64,000 nt of DNA from Nocardia jinanensis (GCF_014645735.1 NZ_BMMH01000001.1:496001-560000), one strand, 5' to 3'. Shown: positions 36,332 to 48,567, counted from the stretch's first letter. Made by a program: numbers and translations. The notes: generated by a model not told the origin, from the letters alone.

Positions 36332-37284
36332 TCGCGCCCCAGATCCCGGTGCAGGACCCGTACCGCGTCCACCGGCCCGTCCGCGCCCTCGTCGATCCGG
36401 CTTCCGGTGATCTTGCCGAGGGCCTCGGCGATCGCGACGCTGCGATGTCTGCCGCCGGTGCAGCCCACTGCGACCGTCATGTAACGCTTCCCCTCTTGGC
36501 GATAACCCTGGGTGGTCAGCTCGATCAGATGGTCACAGGTCCGCAGGTAGTCGTCGGCGCCCGGGCGCGACAGCACATAGTCGCTGACCACCGTTTCCTG
36601 ACCGCTGTGCTGCCGAAGTTCGGGTACCCAGTGCGGGTTGGGCAGGAAACGGACATCCAGCACCATGTCCGCGTCCAGCGGGACACCGTACTTGAATCCG
36701 AACGATTGAACGGTCAACTGCAGCGCCGCCGGCGTGCCGCCGCCGTAGACCTCCTCCAATTTCCGGTGCAATTGGTGGATGGACAGTTCGGTGGTGTCGA
36801 TGACCACATCCGCGGCGGCCTTCATACCCGCCAGCCGCACCCGTTCGGCGGCGATTCCCGCGGACAATGTCCCGTCGGCGCTGTCGTTCTGCAGCGGATG
36901 GCGGCGGCGGGCGAAACCGAACCGGCGGATCAGCACATCGTCGGAGGCCTCGAGGAACAGGATCCGGGTGGGGACCCCCCGAGCCCGCAGTTGTTCGATG
37001 ACGGCCGGCATATCGCCGGTGAAGAACCGGCTGCGCACATCCATCACGATCGCCAGCCGCCGGATGGGCGGATCGGCGGAGGAACCCAGTTCCACCATGC
37101 GGGCGATCAGTTCCGGCGGCAGGTTGTCGGTGACGTACCAGCCCAGATCCTCGAGTACCCGCGCGGCCGTTCCCCGCCCCGCACCGGACAGGCCGGTCAC
37201 CATCACGACTTCGACCGGGGTGCCCGAGCCGGATTCGGCACCCGGCACCGCTTTCGTACTGTTGTTCGATTCGACGCGAGTCAT
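36328..37284 (-). CDS. rapZ: RapZ-like nucleotide-binding protein
   Basis: 318 residues. Walker A GLSGAGRGTA near residue 30, Walker B-like VMDVRSRFF near 90, and the C-terminal RapZ domain FGFKYGVPLDADMVLDVRFL (in parts), YMTVAVGCTGGRHRSVAIAE. In enterobacteria RapZ controls GlmS through a small RNA; the actinobacterial role is not established. ATG 37284 gives a family-like length; a GTG at 37323 is the alternative. First of the rapZ-yvcK-whiA operon. Confidence 0.92.
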   Translation of the reverse strand: MTRVESNNSTKAVPGAESGSGTPVEVVMVTGLSGAGRGTAARVLEDLGWYVTDNLPPELIARMVELGSSADPPIRRLAIVMDVRSRFFTGDMPAVIEQLRARGVPTRILFLEASDDVLIRRFGFARRRHPLQNDSADGTLSAGIAAERVRLAGMKAAADVVIDTTELSIHQLHRKLEEVYGGGTPAALQLTVQSFGFKYGVPLDADMVLDVRFLPNPHWVPELRQHSGQETVVSDYVLSRPGADDYLRTCDHLIELTTQGYRQEGKRYMTVAVGCTGGRHRSVAIAEALGKITGSRIDEGADGPVDAVRVLHRDLGRE

Positions 37285-37425
37285 GTACCACCCGGATCTT
37301 GTTCGGGAATGCGTTTCGGTCACCTTGCTGTAGGTCGCGCCCCGATCACTGCCGCGGGACGCAGGAACAAACGTACGTGACCGGCGCCGGTCGCCGCGCA
37401 GTTGCGGCGGGCGCCGCGCCGGACG

Positions 37426-39486
37426 CTATCGCGCGTGTAGTGCCGCGAGTACCGCCTCGGCGGTGGCGCGGCCGATCCCGGGGACCTCGATGATCTCTTC
37501 GACGGTGGCCTCCTTCAGCCGCGCGACCGAGCCGAAATGGGTCACCAGCGCGGTCCGCCGGGTCTCACCGAGGCCGCGTACCGCGTCCAGTGCGGAGGCC
37601 GTCATCCGCCGGGACCGTTTGCTGCGATGGAAGGTGATGGCGAAGCGGTGCGCTTCGTCACGTACCCGCTGCAGCAGGTAGAGGGCCTCGCTGGTGCGTG
37701 GCAGCACCACCGGATCGGGCTCGCCGGGGACCCAGACCTCCTCCAGGCGTTTGGCCAGGCCCACGACGGCGATATCGGTGATGCCGAATTCCTCGAGCAC
37801 CCCCGCCGCGGCCGCGACCTGCGGCGCGCCGCCGTCGACGACGTAGAGATTGGGCGGGTAGGCGAACTTGCGCGGCCGGCCGGTCTTCGGATCGATACCG
37901 GGCCGGGTCACGATCTCCGCCGCGGCCGCCACACCCTCGGGAATCACGCCGTCGCCCGTCGCGGCCGTACCGAACTCCTCCACCGGTGCCGCCCCGGCGA
38001 GATCGGCCGCTTCCGTGGCGTCACGCTCACGGCGCAGCCGGGCGAACCGGCGCCTGGTCACCTCGGCGATACTGGCGACATCGTCGGAGCGCCCCTCCCC
38101 GGCGGCCTCCCGGATCGCGTAGTGGCGGTAATCGGATTTCTTGGGCAGCCCGTCTTCGAAGACCACCAGCGAGGCCACCACATCGGTGCCCTGCACATGG
38201 CTGATGTCCACGCATTCGATACGCAGCGGGGCGGTATCGAGGTCGAGGGCGTCCTGGATGTCCTGGAGTGCCACCGACCGCGAGGTCAGATCGCCGGCGC
38301 GGCGGAGTTTGTGCTGGACCAGCGCTTCCTCGGCGTTCCGTGCCACGGTTTCGGCGAGGGCCTTCTTATCGCCCCGCTGCGGGACCCGCAACCGCACCGC
38401 CGCACCCCGCAGCGTCGACAACCAGCGCTGTACCTCGTCGGCATCGGCCGGTAGTTCGGGGACGAGCACCTCCCGCGGTACCACCGCCGCAGGCTGCTCA
38501 CCGGCGGTCTGCTCGGCCACCGCGGCCTGCTCCCCGTAGAACTGGGTGAGGAATTGTTCCACCAGCGCGGCCAGCTCACCACCGTGTTCGGGGTTATCGG
38601 CGGCGTCACCGGATTTGTCCACCACCCAGCCGCGCTGGCCGCGCACCCGGCCGTCGCGCACATGAAAGACCTGTACGGCGACCTCGAGGTCGTCACCGGC
38701 GAAGGCGATCACATCGGCGTCGGTGCCGTCGCCCAGGACCACGGCCTGTTTCTCCAGCGCCCGGCGCAGCGCCTGCACATCGTCACGCAGCCGGGCCGCG
38801 GTCTCGAAATCGAGGTCCTCGGCGGCGGTCTGCATCCGGCGTTCCAGATCCTTGACCATCCGGTCGGTGCGACCGGCGAGGAAATCGCAGAAATCGTCGA
38901 CGATCTGCCGATGCTCGGCGGCGGAGACCCGCCCCACACACGGAGCCGAACATTTGTCGATATAGCCGAGCAGACACGGCCGGCCCATCTGGCTGTGCCG
39001 TTTGAACACCCCGGCCGAGCAGGTGCGGGCGGGGAAAACCCGCAGCAGCAGGTCGAGGGTTTCCCGGATCGCCCAGGCGTGGGCGTAGGGGCCGAAATAA
39101 CGGACCCCCTTCTTCCGCGCACCCCGGTAGACGAACAGCCGCGGATACTCCTCGTTCAGGGTGACCGCCAGCACCGGATAGGACTTGTCGTCGCGGTAGC
39201 GGACGTTGAACCGCGGATCGAATTCCTTGATCCAGTTGTATTCGAGCTGTAGCGCTTCCACCTCGGTGGACACCACGGTCCATTCGACGCTCGCGGCGGT
39301 GGTGACCATCTGACGGGTTCGCGGATGCAGTGCGGCGATATCGGCGAAGTACGAGTTGAGCCGATTACGCAGACTTTTCGCCTTGCCGACATAGATGACC
39401 CGGCCATAGGAGTCCCGGAACTTGTAGACACCGGGTTCTAGCGGAATCGAGCCGGGCTGCGGCCGGTACGTCGCGGGATCTGCCAC
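37426..39486 (-). CDS. uvrC: Excinuclease ABC subunit C
   Basis: 686 residues. GIY-YIG nuclease at residues 15-90 ([20 protein letters not shown]) for the 3' incision, UVR motif near 205 ([20 protein letters not shown]), RNase H-like nuclease near 400-560 ([13 protein letters not shown]) for the 5' incision, and paired helix-hairpin-helix at the end ([27 protein letters not shown]). Insertions rich in Ala/Glu near 345-365 and 475-510 lengthen it slightly. GTG 39486 gives the conserved [15 protein letters not shown] start. Confidence 0.95.
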   Translation of the reverse strand: MADPATYRPQPGSIPLEPGVYKFRDSYGRVIYVGKAKSLRNRLNSYFADIAALHPRTRQMVTTAASVEWTVVSTEVEALQLEYNWIKEFDPRFNVRYRDDKSYPVLAVTLNEEYPRLFVYRGARKKGVRYFGPYAHAWAIRETLDLLLRVFPARTCSAGVFKRHSQMGRPCLLGYIDKCSAPCVGRVSAAEHRQIVDDFCDFLAGRTDRMVKDLERRMQTAAEDLDFETAARLRDDVQALRRALEKQAVVLGDGTDADVIAFAGDDLEVAVQVFHVRDGRVRGQRGWVVDKSGDAADNPEHGGELAALVEQFLTQFYGEQAAVAEQTAGEQPAAVVPREVLVPELPADADEVQRWLSTLRGAAVRLRVPQRGDKKALAETVARNAEEALVQHKLRRAGDLTSRSVALQDIQDALDLDTAPLRIECVDISHVQGTDVVASLVVFEDGLPKKSDYRHYAIREAAGEGRSDDVASIAEVTRRRFARLRRERDATEAADLAGAAPVEEFGTAATGDGVIPEGVAAAAEIVTRPGIDPKTGRPRKFAYPPNLYVVDGGAPQVAAAAGVLEEFGITDIAVVGLAKRLEEVWVPGEPDPVVLPRTSEALYLLQRVRDEAHRFAITFHRSKRSRRMTASALDAVRGLGETRRTALVTHFGSVARLKEATVEEIIEVPGIGRATAEAVLAALHAR

Positions 39487-39722
39487 GTATCCAGCGTAGT
39501 AGCGGGCTCGGACACACTCGGCCGCCGGTCGGCGGGATCCGGTGATCGGCAGGGGCGCCGGTTCGTCACCGGAGAGCTGGTGGCTCGCGCCGGACCAGAT
39601 GTCCCGGACGCGGCCCGCAGTACGGTCCTGCGCCCACACCCGCGGCCCCACGGTTCCGCCGCCTTCCCCTGACCGGGGCGAGTTCGGCCGCGACTGTCGC
39701 CACCTACCGCTAAGGTTCGAAT

Positions 39723-41675
39723 ATGCGCCCGATACAACGGATTCGGTACGCGCTGACAGTGACGGCGCTGCTCCTGGCAGGCTCGCTCAGCGGATGTTCC
39801 GACGATACCGGGTCCGCCGGCCCGTGCACCCCGGTGCCGAACGGCACCCCGGTGACCGCCGCACCGTCGGCGGGCTCGGCCGCCCCCACCTCCCGCGATC
39901 TCGCGACGAACCCGGAGATCGCGTCGGGTTACCGCAGTGAGATGACCGCGGTCCGCACCACCGGCTACGCCGTATCCACCGCGAACTCCCACGCCACCCG
40001 CGCCGCCTGCGAAGTGCTGCGGGCCGGCGGTACCGCGGCGGACGCGCTGATCACCGCGCAGACCGTGCTGGGTCTCACCGAACCGCAGGCCTCCGGGCTC
40101 GGCGGTGGCGCTTTCCTGCTCTACTACGACGCCGAACACGAGACCCTGGACGCCTACGACGGCCGGGAGACCGCGCCGGCCCAGGCCACCGAGAACTATC
40201 TGCGCTGGATCAGCGATACCGACCGCACCGAACCGAAACCGGATACCCGGGCCAGCGGGCGCTCCGTCGGCGTGCCCGGGGTGGTCCGCATGCTCGAGCT
40301 GGCCCATTCCGAGCACGGCCACATCCCGTGGCGAGAACTGTTCGACCCCGCCGTCTCGATGGCGGACCAGGGTTTCGAGATCAGTCCACGACTGGCCGGC
40401 CAGATCGCGGATTCCGCGGCCGAACTGGCCCGCGATCCGGCCGCGGCCGAGTACTTCCTGAACCAGGACGGCTCCCCCCGGGCGGCGGGTACCGTCCTCA
40501 CCAATCCGGCCTTGTCGAAGACCTTGAACACCGTGGCCACCGAAGGCGCGGACGGGTTCTATACCGGAACGATCGCCCAGGACATCGTCGAGGCCGCCGG
40601 TTCACCCGCCGGCGGGCGTACGCCGAGCCTCATGGAAGCCGCCGACCTCGACTCCTACCGGGCGGTGAAACGCACCCCGCTGTGCACCGGCTACCGCGAG
40701 CACGAGGTCTGCGGGATGCCGGGACCGTCCTCCGGCGGTATCACGGTGGCGGCCACGCTCGGCATCCTGGCGAATTTCGACCTTCCCGCCATGCCACCGG
40801 AGCGGCTGGATCGTAACGGCGGCGTCCCGCGGGCCGAGGCGGTACATCTCATCGCCGAAGCCGAACGACTCGCCTACGCCGACCGCGACAAATTCGTCGC
40901 CGATCCGGATTATGTTCCACTGCCCGGTAATTCACCGGAAACGCTGGTGAACCCGGAGTACCTGGACAAGCGGGCCGAGCTCATCGACCCGCGCAAGACG
41001 ATGGGCACCGCGCAACCCGGTGATTTCGGGGCGGCGCCGGTGGGTATCGGCCCCCAGCAGCCCGAGCACGGCACCAGCCACATCTCGGTGGTCGACTCCT
41101 ACGGCAACGCCGCGGCCATGACCACGACCGTGGAATCGGCCTTCGGCTCCTTCCACATGGTCGACGGATTCCTGCTGAACAACCAGCTGACCGATTTCGC
41201 GACCGACCCGCTCGGCGCCGACGGCAAACCGGTCGCCAACCGGATTGAACCGGGTAAACGCCCGCGCAGTTCCATGAGCCCGACGCTGGTGTTCGAAGGC
41301 GGAGACGGTTCCGAGCGGGGCGCGCTCACCCATGTGGTCGGCTCTCCCGGCGGTTCGGTCATCATCCAGTTCGTGGTGAAGACCCTCGTCGGCATGCTGG
41401 ACTGGGGCCTGGATCCGCAGCAGGCGGTATCCGCGGTGGCGTTCGGCGCGGCGAACACACCCGTCACCAATGTCGGCGGCGAGCATCCGGCGATCGACCC
41501 GAGCGACGACGGCGCCCACGATCCGCTGGTCACCCGGTTGCGTGAACGCGGCCATCAGGTATCGGTGGCCCCGCAGACCAGCGGGCTCAGCGTGCTCGGA
41601 CGCGACGGTGACATCGGCTGGGTAGGCGGGGCGGACCCCCGCCGCGAAGGCGAGGTACTCGGCGATACCCGCTGA
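39723..41675 (+). CDS. ggt: Gamma-glutamyltransferase (lipoprotein)
   Basis: 650-residue Ntn hydrolase that cleaves gamma-glutamyl bonds (glutathione and related). Lipoprotein signal with SLSGCSDD, lipid Cys 25, so it is anchored outside the membrane. The precursor is cut before the catalytic Thr in [11 protein letters not shown] (about 451), separating large and small subunits. Also visible: [17 protein letters not shown] near 120, DGRETAP near 145 and GPSSGGITV near 340. ATG 39723. It ends in a hairpin terminator shared with the convergent gene. Confidence 0.94.
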   Translation: MRPIQRIRYALTVTALLLAGSLSGCSDDTGSAGPCTPVPNGTPVTAAPSAGSAAPTSRDLATNPEIASGYRSEMTAVRTTGYAVSTANSHATRAACEVLRAGGTAADALITAQTVLGLTEPQASGLGGGAFLLYYDAEHETLDAYDGRETAPAQATENYLRWISDTDRTEPKPDTRASGRSVGVPGVVRMLELAHSEHGHIPWRELFDPAVSMADQGFEISPRLAGQIADSAAELARDPAAAEYFLNQDGSPRAAGTVLTNPALSKTLNTVATEGADGFYTGTIAQDIVEAAGSPAGGRTPSLMEAADLDSYRAVKRTPLCTGYREHEVCGMPGPSSGGITVAATLGILANFDLPAMPPERLDRNGGVPRAEAVHLIAEAERLAYADRDKFVADPDYVPLPGNSPETLVNPEYLDKRAELIDPRKTMGTAQPGDFGAAPVGIGPQQPEHGTSHISVVDSYGNAAAMTTTVESAFGSFHMVDGFLLNNQLTDFATDPLGADGKPVANRIEPGKRPRSSMSPTLVFEGGDGSERGALTHVVGSPGGSVIIQFVVKTLVGMLDWGLDPQQAVSAVAFGAANTPVTNVGGEHPAIDPSDDGAHDPLVTRLRERGHQVSVAPQTSGLSVLGRDGDIGWVGGADPRREGEVLGDTR

Positions 41676-41686
41676 ACCGGCGGGCC

Positions 41687-41715
41687 GGCGGATCACCCCC
41701 GCCGGGTGATCCGCC
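41687..41715. terminator. Bidirectional hairpin terminator
   Basis: Perfect 12-bp stem GGCGGATCACCC / GGGTGATCCGCC with loop ccgcc, between convergent ggt (ends 41675) and the PH-domain gene (ends 41760). Confidence 0.8.
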
Positions 41716-41759
41716 GCCCGAGGACCCCGTGCCCGGCCACGCTCGGCGACATGCGACGC

Positions 41760-42260
41760 TCAGTCGGACGCGCCGTATTTCGCGCCCAGTTCGCGGAGTC
41801 GGTCCAGGGCCGCCGCGGCATGCTCACCGTCGTTGGACCGCACGGCCAGCATCGGCACGTAATCGTCGTTCACCAGTTCCAGCCGCGCCCACGCCTTGCG
41901 GTCGGGGAACGAGACACCGCGAATATGCTTCCATTCGAATTCGTTGTCCCCGAGCACATTACGGACCACCACGCCGCGCCGGCCGGCGCGTACGCGGGGC
42001 CGGGTGAGCAGCAGGGTGGCCGCGGCACCGAAGACACCGATGGCCGCCATCGCGAACTGGTCCACCACCCGGAAGTTCACCCCGGTGTAGCCGACTCGCA
42101 GGAAGATCCCGAACAGTACGAACGCCACCAGCAGGACCACCGCGACGATCACCGCCGTACGCCGCGATTTACGCGGACGTACCTCCAGCTCCCATTCGGC
42201 GGAGGTCCCCACGCCACCGCCCGAGGCTTCACCCCGTCGCCAGATCCGCGCCACGGGCAC
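41760..42260 (-). CDS. PH domain-containing membrane protein
   Basis: 166 residues: short N-terminal cytoplasmic part, two hydrophobic helices (about residues 36-55 and 66-86) and a C-terminal PH-like domain (RAGRRGVVVRNVLGDNEFEW, then HIRGVSFPDRKAWARLEL). It takes the place of Rv1417 next to ribH in mycobacteria. Role unknown; the constant position suggests a link to the riboflavin genes or only shared transcription. GTG start, 3 bp after the ribH stop. Confidence 0.82.
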   Translation of the reverse strand: MPVARIWRRGEASGGGVGTSAEWELEVRPRKSRRTAVIVAVVLLVAFVLFGIFLRVGYTGVNFRVVDQFAMAAIGVFGAAATLLLTRPRVRAGRRGVVVRNVLGDNEFEWKHIRGVSFPDRKAWARLELVNDDYVPMLAVRSNDGEHAAAALDRLRELGAKYGASD

Positions 42261-42263
42261 GGC

Positions 42264-44016
<1,753 letters not shown>

Positions 44017-44093
44017 GTCTGCACTGCTCCATCTCGATAGGTCCCGATCACACTACTGGGTCTGTTCGGCCGGTCCGGGCACGGCCGGAGTCG

Positions 44094-44714
44094 TCAGCCG
44101 CGCTGCTGGAGGCGTTCGACGTACTTGGCGATCACATCGACCTCGAGGTTCACGATCGCGCCGGGCGTGGACGCGCCCAGATCGGTGAGGCTCAGTGTGG
44201 TCGGGATCAGCGAGACCTCGAACCAGTCCCGGGTGCCGTCGGCGGCCGGGGTATCGGTCCGGCCGAGACCGGAGACGGTGAGCGAGATGCCGTTCACCGT
44301 GATGGAGCCCTTCTCCACCACGTACTTGGCGATCGCATCGGGCAGCGATACCCGGACCACTTCCCAGTTGTCCTCCGGTGTTCGGGCCAGGATCGTGCCG
44401 GTACCGTCCACATGGCCCTGCACGATATGGCCACCGAGGCGGCTGTTCACCGCCGCCGCGCGCTCCAGATTGACCCGTGAGCCGGGTTCGAGACCACCGA
44501 TACTCGACCGCCGCAGCGTTTCACCCATCACATCGACGGTGAACGCCTCGTCGGCTACATCGACGACGGTCAGACAGACACCGTTGACGGCGATCGAATC
44601 ACCGTGCCCGGCATCGGAGGTGACCAGCTTCCCGCGGATCGTCAGCCGCGCCGCGTCGGTCAGTTGTTCGCGGGCGACGATTTCGCCCAGTTCCTCGACG
44701 ATGCCCGTGAACAT
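44094..44714 (-). CDS. ribE: Riboflavin synthase, alpha subunit
   Basis: 206 residues; dismutates two lumazines to riboflavin and the pyrimidine precursor. Two tandem lumazine-binding barrels: FTGIVEELGEIV with GDSIAVNGVCLTVVD in the first, GGHIVQGHVDGTGTI and KGSITVNGISLTVSG in the second. ATG 44714 follows GGGAGAAG. First rib gene here; no FMN riboswitch signature was found upstream, and ribD is not nearby. Confidence 0.95.
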   Translation of the reverse strand: MFTGIVEELGEIVAREQLTDAARLTIRGKLVTSDAGHGDSIAVNGVCLTVVDVADEAFTVDVMGETLRRSSIGGLEPGSRVNLERAAAVNSRLGGHIVQGHVDGTGTILARTPEDNWEVVRVSLPDAIAKYVVEKGSITVNGISLTVSGLGRTDTPAADGTRDWFEVSLIPTTLSLTDLGASTPGAIVNLEVDVIAKYVERLQQRG

Positions 44715-45380
44715 TTCTTCTCCCGTTTTCGGCGTCGGTGTTCCGCATACGGAACGGCGGGAGTGGTACCGAGTATTCCCAGTTCGCCGTCCACAACCAG
44801 ACTAGTGGCCCGGCCTCGAGCCCGGCCATGACGTCGGCCACCCACCGGACACTCCGATCCACGGGCGGTGGATCCGATAGTGGAAATTCGGAAATTTTAC
44901 TGTTCGGAGACCACGGTCACATTTCCCCGGCAACCGCCCATACTACTTCCGACGGGCCGCAATACGGTCCGGACCGGACCCACCCACCGCCGCTTTGCCC
45001 GAACGAGACCGCATCGAAACCCGAAATGTTTCTCGATTTGCACGCTCACAACAGCTGACGCAATATTGTGAGGTGACCGGTTCACCCGCCTCGACCATCC
45101 CGCGGTGCGGCCGGGCGCAGTATTCGTACGAGGACGGCCACCGCCGCGGAACACCGTGCGCCACAAGCCAACATCCCGACAACTGGATCCGCCCGCCGAC
45201 AACCCGGGCCGGGTACACCCCGCCCCACTGCGGTGATCCAGCGTCTGTCGGCCCAGCGACAGTGTTGTCCGGGCATCGGATCCCCGCGGTGGCGACACCG
45301 GCCGGATCCGTCCGATATCCGCCCCGGCGGATGCCATCGCCCCAGCCAGGCACGCCACCACTCGAGGAAGCCGAACCGCT
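44715..45380. other. Long intergenic region upstream of ribE
   Basis: 666 bp without a confident gene, with an AT-richer patch at about 44878-45075. A small hairpin GTTCCgcataCGGAAC (44740-44755) lies just before the ribE leader. Plus-strand frame 44995-45384 is open and its TGA overlaps the next start (ATGA), but codon use and sequence do not convince me. In mycobacteria this position holds lprG, P55 and ribD. Confidence 0.5.
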
Positions 45381-45842
45381 ATGACCGCTTTCACCGAAAC
45401 CGCCCTGGAACGACACTGCCGGCGGTACCGGGAGAAGGATCTACTCCCCGCGGTGGTCGATCCGGCGTCGGAACGTATCCTGCTGCATGTGGGCGCCACC
45501 TACGGCGCGGTCACCATGCCGACCGAGCTCGGCGAACCGGTACTGGCACGGCTACGGGCGGCGGGAATCGCCGGGCCGGTCTTCGCCCATCCCCGGGCGC
45601 GGCGCTGGACCTTCCTCACCGGCCCCACCCGGCACGACGAATTCACCGCCACCGCGGCCGCCGAACTCTTCCGCCTCTACACCACCGTCGCCGGTACCGG
45701 CAGCCAGATCGTGCTGCCCTCCGCCGAAGACGAGGCCAGCGGATACCGGCTGTGGATCGCGGGACCGGACGCGCTCGGCACCCGTCCGCCGCAGCACGCG
45801 GTGATCGACGCTGCCCGGGCGAGCGCCCGCGACCTCCGCTAG
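45381..45842 (+). CDS. Conserved actinobacterial hypothetical protein
   Basis: 153 residues; a soluble, compact protein with the motifs HVGATYGAVTMPTELG, GPVFAHPRARRWTFLTGP and GSQIVLPSAEDEASGYRLWI. I recognise this as a family repeated in Nocardia and Streptomyces genomes, often near small regulators, with a loose likeness to primase/polymerase N-terminal folds, but no function is known. ATG 45381 has GAGGAAG upstream. Convergent with rpe; a GC palindrome (45850-45865) lies between them. Confidence 0.7.
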   Translation: MTAFTETALERHCRRYREKDLLPAVVDPASERILLHVGATYGAVTMPTELGEPVLARLRAAGIAGPVFAHPRARRWTFLTGPTRHDEFTATAAAELFRLYTTVAGTGSQIVLPSAEDEASGYRLWIAGPDALGTRPPQHAVIDAARASARDLR

Positions 45843-45874
45843 CCGTACGGCCGCCGATCGGCGGCATCGGGACC

Positions 45875-46588
45875 TCAGTGGGCGAAGTGACGCGCCGCCC
45901 GGCCGGCCTCGGCCTGCCGCCGCAGTTTCTCCACGGTGACGCCGGGATCCTCGGTGTTGTACACCGCCGAGCCCGCCACGAAGCAGTCGATACCCGCCGC
46001 CGCGGCCTGCTCGATGGTGTCGGCGTTGATCCCGCCGTCGATCTCCACCACCAGCCGCAATTCCCCCGCGTCGACCAGGCGTCGCACGATCCTGGCCTTC
46101 TCCAGCACCTGCGGGATGAACGACTGCCCACCGAACCCGGGTTCGACGCTCATCACCAGCAGGGTGTCGAAATCACGCAGGATCTCCAGGTACGGCTCGA
46201 TCGGAGTGTTCGGCTTCACCGACAGCCCCGCTTTGGCCCCGGCAGCCCGGATATCGCGGGCCACGGCCACCGGATCCTCGGTCGCCTCGGCGTGAAAAGT
46301 CACGTTGTAGGCGCCCGCCTCCGCGTACGGGGGCGCCCACCGGCCCGGATCCTCGATCATCAGATGGCAGTCCAGCGGAATATCGGTGGCCTTCAGCAGA
46401 CTCTGCACCACCGGCAGGCCCAGGGTCAGGTTCGGGACGAAATGCGCGTCCATGACATCCACGTGCAGCCAATCGGCGGTCGATACCGCAGCGGCTTCTT
46501 CGCCCAGCCGGGCGAAATCCGCGGACAGAATGGACGGAGCGATCATCGGGGCCGCGGGACGGGTGAACGTGGGCTCGGACGCAGTCAC
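45875..46588 (-). CDS. rpe: Ribulose-phosphate 3-epimerase
   Basis: 237-residue TIM barrel, interconverting ribulose-5- and xylulose-5-phosphate. [15 protein letters not shown] near residue 17, [16 protein letters not shown] near 42 with a metal-binding His/Asp, [14 protein letters not shown] near 150 and [11 protein letters not shown] near 185. GTG 46588 gives a length like that in mycobacteria. Its start lies only 8 bp from a repeat element, and no ribosome site is evident. It supplies the pentose-phosphate enzymes encoded at 1448-8025. Confidence 0.95.
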   Translation of the reverse strand: MTASEPTFTRPAAPMIAPSILSADFARLGEEAAAVSTADWLHVDVMDAHFVPNLTLGLPVVQSLLKATDIPLDCHLMIEDPGRWAPPYAEAGAYNVTFHAEATEDPVAVARDIRAAGAKAGLSVKPNTPIEPYLEILRDFDTLLVMSVEPGFGGQSFIPQVLEKARIVRRLVDAGELRLVVEIDGGINADTIEQAAAAGIDCFVAGSAVYNTEDPGVTVEKLRRQAEAGRAARHFAH

Positions 46589-46595
46589 AGCGCGC

Positions 46596-46783
46596 AGTGT
46601 ATTTTCGCCGCCTTCGGCCCCAGGGGGCGGGGCCCCGTTAACCCGGGCTGTGTTTATTTGCGGCGCCTGCGGCGCCGCTGGCGGGGCCCTGTTAACCCCG
46701 GTTCTTCACTCCTTCGCTCAGTCGCTGCGCTCCTTCGCTACGTCGCTCCAGAACCGGGGCGGGCCCCGCCTACTGAGGTGGGC
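46596..46783. repeat. Dispersed repeat copy A (with a duplicated head)
   Basis: 46649-46783 is nearly identical to the reverse complement of 60320-60456. It has a head (ctgtgtttatttgcggcgcc), GGGGCCCtGTTAACCCC, then a hairpin with arms CCGGTTCT / AGAACCGG enclosing tandem CTCCTTCGCT units, then GGGCCCCGCC and TGAGGTGGGC. A decayed second head (46596-46648, with GGGGCCCcGTTAACCC) precedes it. It fills most of the gap between rpe and the rsbW gene. Confidence 0.7.
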
Positions 46784-47027
46784 CAGCATGTCTCCGCTGC
46801 CGCGCGACCCGGCGCCAGGCCCCGTACCTCGTCGTCCGGTCGAACTGCTGACGGTGATCCGGCCCGCCGCGCGACTGTCCGTCGGCGGCAGCGCTCCGAG
46901 TGAGCAGGGAACGCCGGTGCGGGCTGCGGGTGGGCGCGGCGCTGACCGGAGGTGGGTGGGATGGCCGGGGGCGGCGCAGCGTGCCCCGCCCCCCTCTACA
47001 CGGCAGCACGCCCATACACTCGGCAGC
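46784..47027. promoter_or_regulatory. Upstream region of rsbW-sigF
   Basis: About 240 bp between the repeat and the GTG start of rsbW. In mycobacteria this operon is SigF-autoregulated (GTTT and GGGTAT boxes), but I see no clear match here. No other gene seen. Confidence 0.35.
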
Positions 47028-47450
47028 GTGATCAATACTTCGGCGGAACAAGGGCTCCACGGTGCCCCGGTGGAGATTCGGGTGGCGGCATCGGTGACAC
47101 AGTTGCCGATCGTGCGCGGTCTCGCCGAGACTCTGGTCCTGCTCAGTGATTTCACCTTGGACGAGGTCGCCGATATCCGGCTGGCGGTGGACGAGGCATG
47201 CTCGACGCTCATCGGCCTGGCGGCGCCCGATACGAGCCTGCAATGTGTGTTCAGCATCGGTGACACCGAACTGCGAGTGCTGGTCGCCGGGGTGGCGGCG
47301 CGCGAGGGGCTGCCCGACGCGCGGAGTTTCGGCTGGCATGTGCTGCGCACGTTGACCGATTCGGTGGACGCCCGGCAGGACTCCTTCGATCAGCAGGTCT
47401 CCGGATATCCGACAGCGGTCGAATTCCGTCGGGTCCGGGGGAAAGCGTAG
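47028..47450 (+). CDS. rsbW: Anti-sigma factor, RsbW/UsfX-like
   Basis: 140-residue HATPase-fold protein: DFTLDEVADIRLAVDEACST (N-box helix region) at residues 41-60, and a C-terminal strand region GWHVLRTLTDSVDARQDSF. In mycobacteria UsfX binds and holds SigF inactive. The Asn of the ATP site is replaced (DEACSTLIGLA), as in that branch. Its stop TAG shares a base with the GTG of sigF, so the two are translated together. GTG 47028 lacks a clear ribosome site. Confidence 0.87.
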   Translation: MINTSAEQGLHGAPVEIRVAASVTQLPIVRGLAETLVLLSDFTLDEVADIRLAVDEACSTLIGLAAPDTSLQCVFSIGDTELRVLVAGVAAREGLPDARSFGWHVLRTLTDSVDARQDSFDQQVSGYPTAVEFRRVRGKA

Positions 47451-48370
47451 TGACCGAGCAGGAGAAGCCGCTCGAAACTCCCGCGGACGAGCACGAAAAA
47501 GGTCCGGCGGACGGGGCCGGCACCGCCGCGGCCGAGACAACCGAAGCCGATACCGCCGAGGCCGACGCCGAAGCCGATACCGAAACCCGGGCCGAACTGG
47601 AGAATTCGTCCTCGGCGGGTGGGTACGACGATGTCGCCGATCTGTTCGTCCGGCTGGCCGGGACCGCACCGGATTCGACGGAGCAGGCGGCGCTGCGCAA
47701 TGAACTGATCGCGCGCTGCATTCCGCTGGCCGACCATATCGCCCGCAAGTTCAGCGGCCGCGGCGAACCGTTCGACGATCTCACCCAGGTCGCCCGGGTC
47801 GGCCTGGTGCACGCGGTGGATCGTTTCGATATCTCGCGCGGCTCGAACTTCCTGTCGTTCGCGGTGCCCACCATCATGGGCGAGGTCCGCCGGTACTTCC
47901 GCGACAACACCTGGGCGATGCGGGTGCCGCGCCGGGTCAAGGAGACCCATCTGCGGATCGGCGCGGCGGTGGATTCGCTCTCGCAATCGCTGGGTCGCTC
48001 GCCGACGGCCAAGGAGATCGCCGCCGAACTGGATGTCGATCCGGACGAGGTGACCCAGGCCGTGATCGCCGGTAACGCCTACCAGCCGACATCGATCGAC
48101 GCGGCGTCGGTGGGCCGCGATACCGATGCCTCGCTGCTGGACACCCTCGGCGAGGAAGAAGCGCAGTTCGACCGTGTCGAGGAATATGTGGCCATCCGGC
48201 CGCTGCTGGCCGGGTTGCCCGAGCGGGAGCGCCGCATTCTGACCATGCGGTTCTTCGAATCCATGACCCAGACGCAGATCGCGCAGCAGATGGGTATTTC
48301 GCAGATGCACGTCTCGCGCATTCTCGCCAAGACCCTGGCACGCTTGCGCGAACAATCGTCGCGGGAATAG
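47450..48370 (+). CDS. sigF: RNA polymerase sigma factor SigF (SigB/F/G group)
   Basis: 306 residues. The first 65 are acidic, Ala/Glu/Thr-rich and variable. Region 2 (LIARCIPLADHIARKFSGRG, then DDLTQVARVGLVHAVDRFD), region 3 (RRVKETHLRIGAAVDSLSQS) and region 4 (LPERERRILTMRFFESMTQT with QIAQQMGISQMHVSRIL) are complete. Controls a general stress or stationary-phase regulon in relatives; held by the rsbW product encoded just upstream. Confidence 0.93.
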   Translation: MTEQEKPLETPADEHEKGPADGAGTAAAETTEADTAEADAEADTETRAELENSSSAGGYDDVADLFVRLAGTAPDSTEQAALRNELIARCIPLADHIARKFSGRGEPFDDLTQVARVGLVHAVDRFDISRGSNFLSFAVPTIMGEVRRYFRDNTWAMRVPRRVKETHLRIGAAVDSLSQSLGRSPTAKEIAAELDVDPDEVTQAVIAGNAYQPTSIDAASVGRDTDASLLDTLGEEEAQFDRVEEYVAIRPLLAGLPERERRILTMRFFESMTQTQIAQQMGISQMHVSRILAKTLARLREQSSRE

Positions 48371-48567
48371 CTCGCGCGACTGTTGTGCCCACATCGCCGG
48401 TCGGTCTACTCTCGGCTATGAGAGTATGAGCGGGAATTCATCTCAATCAGCCACCCTCCGAGATCCCGCTTTTCTCACCCGAGCAATCGATCAGCCGGAT
48501 CAGCCCGTAATCCGGCGCTCCTGCGGATCGCGCGTCGACGACGACGCGGCGGAAGGTGATGTGAGTT

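Noticed and set aside
44715..44900. Possible FMN riboswitch upstream of ribE
   Set aside because: I looked for the conserved RFN segments (such as the CCGACnGGCGGT block) on the minus strand and found none; only a short GTTCC/GGAAC hairpin is there.
44995..45384. 129-codon plus-strand frame whose TGA overlaps the ATG at 45381
   Set aside because: The overlap is suggestive, but codon use is mixed in its first third, composition is odd, and no homology is recognised.
45850..45865. GCCGCCGATCGGCGGC as a terminator between the convergent genes ending at 45842 and 45875
   Set aside because: It is a perfect palindrome without a loop; a hairpin would need at least four unpaired bases, leaving a short stem.
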